Shown here one piece after another: positions 5,091 to 6,527 of a stretch of DNA of 6,527 nt. A model generated the notes under the pieces. It had not been told where the DNA came from. It did not search any database and saw only the letters and a list, made by a program, of their open reading frames with translations. How positions within the stretch are numbered: the stretch's first letter is position 1; each line of letters opens with the position of its first letter. The DNA is from Pseudomonadota bacterium (GTDB lineage: Bacteria; SAR324; XYD2-FULL-50-16; JAHJRI01), in assembly GCA_022360105.1 (NCBI GenBank), contig JAKSDL010000431.1, forward strand, positions 1 through 6,527, in the 5' to 3' direction. Made by a program: the position numbers and the translations under genes.

Positions 5091-6068
5091 ATGGTAATCC
5101 GTTGGGGAATCGTTGGTTGTGGAAATATTTCCGAGCAATTCGCAACTTGTCTGGAACCGCTCGAAAAAGCAGAATTGGTCGCCGTAGCTTCCCAGACACC
5201 TGGAAAAGCAGAACAATTTGCAAGCAAATTCGGAAATCCTAAAGCGTATACTTCATATCAGAACCTTGTTAAGGATACTCAAGTCGATGTTGTCTATATT
5301 GGCACCACCCACAATTTTCATCATGAACATACTATGCTTGCTTTGAACAATGAAAAACATGTTTTATGCGAGAAACCCGTCAGCCTAAATGCCAGGCTTG
5401 CTCAAGAAATGTTTGATATGGCAGGAAACAAGAATCTGTTTCTGATGGAAGCTGTCTGGACCAGGTTTCATCCTGCTACGTTAAAGATGGTAGAACTGGT
5501 AAAAGCTGGTACCATAGGAGAGGTATTCACGGTACAAGCTGATTTTTCCATTATCAGGGCGTTTGATCCCAACCATCGTCTATATAACCCTGAACTTGGA
5601 GGCGGTGCATTATTGGACTTGGGAATATACCCCCTGACCTTTGCCCATCTTGTTTACGAAGAGTTCCCCAAATCATTCAAAACATCTGCAGTTCTTGGCA
5701 AAAGTGGTGTAGATGAGACCTCTGCCTATCTACTTGAATATGAAGGCGGCAAAACAGCTGTTCTTTCCTCGTCCTGTCGATCCAGTTCACCCCATTTAGG
5801 TCTGGTCATCGGCAGTAAAGGATACATGTCTGTCCCCGACTTCTTTCACCCACAGGAATTGTTCATCCGGAGCCCGGATAGCGACGAACAACATCTCAAA
5901 CTACCTTATGACTTGCTGGGATACGGCCCCGAGGCCAAAGAGGTGATGAGATGCCTTGAAGCCGGGCTACTGGAAAGTCCATTGATGCCCCGGGCCACCA
6001 GCATAGAGATGATGAAGTTAATGGATTCCTTTAGAGCCGAATGGGGGATGAAGTATCCCCACGAGTAG
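5091..6068 (+). CDS. Gfo/Idh/MocA-family NAD(P)-dependent oxidoreductase (dihydrodiol/xylose dehydrogenase type)
   Basis: A 325-residue cytosolic oxidoreductase. The N-terminal Rossmann fold has WGIVGCGNIS (5-14) for the dinucleotide, VYIGTTHNFH (68-77) and CEKPVS (93-98) with K95, the family's catalytic lysine. The C-terminal alpha/beta substrate domain contains EAVWTRFHP (120-128) and GGGALLDLGIYPL (170-182) with D176 and Y180, typical of the dimeric dihydrodiol dehydrogenase / D-xylose dehydrogenase branch. Enzymes there oxidise a sugar or polyol hydroxyl. ATG at 5091 is preferred over the in-frame TTG at 5001 because AGGAG (5081-5085) sits five bases upstream and the protein then starts right at the first Rossmann strand. 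It follows the operon after 321 bases with its own candidate promoter. A role on the same sugar (for example C1 oxidation, or NAD-dependent glycoside cleavage as known for the sulfoquinovosidase SqgA of this superfamily) is speculative; nothing seen singles out that subgroup. Confidence 0.9.
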   Translation: MVIRWGIVGCGNISEQFATCLEPLEKAELVAVASQTPGKAEQFASKFGNPKAYTSYQNLVKDTQVDVVYIGTTHNFHHEHTMLALNNEKHVLCEKPVSLNARLAQEMFDMAGNKNLFLMEAVWTRFHPATLKMVELVKAGTIGEVFTVQADFSIIRAFDPNHRLYNPELGGGALLDLGIYPLTFAHLVYEEFPKSFKTSAVLGKSGVDETSAYLLEYEGGKTAVLSSSCRSSSPHLGLVIGSKGYMSVPDFFHPQELFIRSPDSDEQHLKLPYDLLGYGPEAKEVMRCLEAGLLESPLMPRATSIEMMKLMDSFRAEWGMKYPHE

Positions 6069-6092
6069 CGTCACTACCCGTGACGTTCGGCT

Positions 6093-6113
6093 ATCAGCAG
6101 TCAGCAATCAGCT
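6093..6113. repeat. Heptamer tandem repeat (ATCAGCA type)
   Basis: Three 7-base units in a row: ATCAGCA, GTCAGCA, ATCAGCT. They begin 24 bases after the oxidoreductase stop. On the opposite strand the units read TGCTGAT/TGCTGAC, related to the ATGCTGA and CAGCTGT units at 275-288. Non-coding; function unknown. Confidence 0.5.
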
Positions 6114-6133
6114 TGTATTGAGTCAACACTTTC

Positions 6134-6173
6134 ATATTATTAGATGGGCAGGCTACGCCGGCCCATCCTACAC
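6134..6173 (-). repeat. GTAG-type REP palindrome, inverted copy of 195-234
   Basis: GATGGGC (6143-6149), 11 bases including GGC-TAC-GCC, GCCCATC (6161-6167), followed by the tag CTACAC. The reverse complement of the 40 bases matches 195-234 at 34 positions, including the tag GTGTAGG, the palindrome ends and the flanking TAATAT. The + strand reading frame starting at 6144 is a translation of this repeat and its flank, and is not called a gene. Confidence 0.7.
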
Positions 6174-6527
6174 TTAGTAACGGAAAACGGCGCTTTCGCT
6201 GCCCGTAAATATAAAACTCAAGTTTCGCACCCTTGTTTTATGCTATCAGTGGCTCTGCAGTTCACTGAGGAAGGTGACTTTTACATAAAAGCTATTCGCT
6301 ACTGGCAGGTAGCTTTTAGCTTTAAACTGAACACCTTCGGTACGTTTACATTGATACTCAAAATAATGGAGCGAAGCGAGTCGTATCAAAGCCAGCAGCT
6401 GATCGCTAATTAATGTCGTTAACTTAACGTATCGGTTTGTAACTTGTATAAAAGCTACGCCCTTTAAACTTGGGTTTCCGAGGGTATTTGCGACCCGGCC
6501 TGATGGGTTCAACAAGAGTTAAGAACA
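6174..6527. other. Gene-free right flank with minor hairpins
   Basis: No convincing gene on either strand: the open frames here have no recognisable family features and overlap repeat DNA. Structures seen: TAAAAC-AAG against CTTGTTTTA (6212-6240) with a two-base bulge; AAAAGCTA (6287-6294) against TAGCTTTT (6310-6317); and the perfect inverted repeat CGTTAA-C-TTAACG (6417-6429). GGGTTCAACAA (6505-6515) also ends the leader stem-loop region at 1374-1384. None has an assignable function. Confidence 0.5.

Noticed and set aside
6144..6413. 89-codon + strand open frame
   Set aside because: It begins inside the REP palindrome at 6134-6173; the protein looks like translated repeat and hairpin DNA, and no Shine-Dalgarno site precedes it.
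6246..6515. 89-codon minus-strand open frame
   Set aside because: No recognised motif and no ribosome binding site; it shares only the chance start MLNP with a minus-strand frame at 1169-1384 because both begin in the common GGGTTCAACAA sequence.
6490..6520. GGGTTCAA resembling a tRNA T-arm
   Set aside because: No acceptor, D-arm or anticodon stem can be folded around it.

Overview
The window holds a compact carbohydrate-catabolism locus with five genes, all on the + strand: a GntR/UTRA transcription regulator (494-1219), a PfkB-family sugar kinase (1463-2362), a LacD/YihT-type class I aldolase (2362-3396), a FucI/AraA-fold ketol-isomerase (3423-4769) and a Gfo/Idh/MocA oxidoreductase (5091-6068). 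The host is a mesophilic-looking bacterium of moderate GC with E. coli-like promoters and Shine-Dalgarno sites. No gene fixes the phylum, and the long intergenic stretches filled with small palindromes and short-period repeats suit an environmental genome rich in dispersed repeats.

Layout. 1-493 has no convincing gene: it starts with a truncated operator, then heptamer repeats, two head-to-head GTAG-type REP palindromes, and the promoter and operator of the regulator gene. 494-1219 is the regulator. 1220-1462 carries a second copy of the operator inside a candidate promoter, then a strong nested stem-loop in the presumed leader of the operon. 1463-4769 is a tight kinase-aldolase-isomerase operon (kinase and aldolase overlap by one base; 26 bases separate aldolase and isomerase). 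4770-5090 holds a strong hairpin, a second REP pair and a separate promoter for the oxidoreductase. 6069-6527 is gene-free, with heptamers, another REP and minor hairpins.

How the genes fit. Isomerase, 1-kinase and class I aldolase together form an aldose -> ketose -> ketose-1-phosphate -> dihydroxyacetone phosphate + aldehyde route. The kinase resembles E. coli YihV (6-deoxy-6-sulfofructose kinase) over nearly its whole length, as recalled from memory, including the EVGGGPA, VGDD, GERxIIN, LADxRW, GAGDVFHGALA and GGRAGIP blocks. The aldolase belongs to the family containing YihT and LacD. The leading hypothesis is therefore a sulfoquinovose (sulfo-EMP-like) module in which a FucI/AraA-fold isomerase takes the place of YihO/YihS-type functions at the isomerisation step. 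No sulfolactaldehyde reductase/dehydrogenase, sulfoquinovosidase or transporter lies in the window; they would be expected just outside it.

Regulation. A 19-bp palindrome (TCTTATAT-AAR-ATATAAGA type) occurs before the regulator gene, before the kinase operon, and truncated at base 1. This points to one regulator controlling itself, the operon and probably a divergent gene beyond the left edge. Functions rest on motif reading without database searches.
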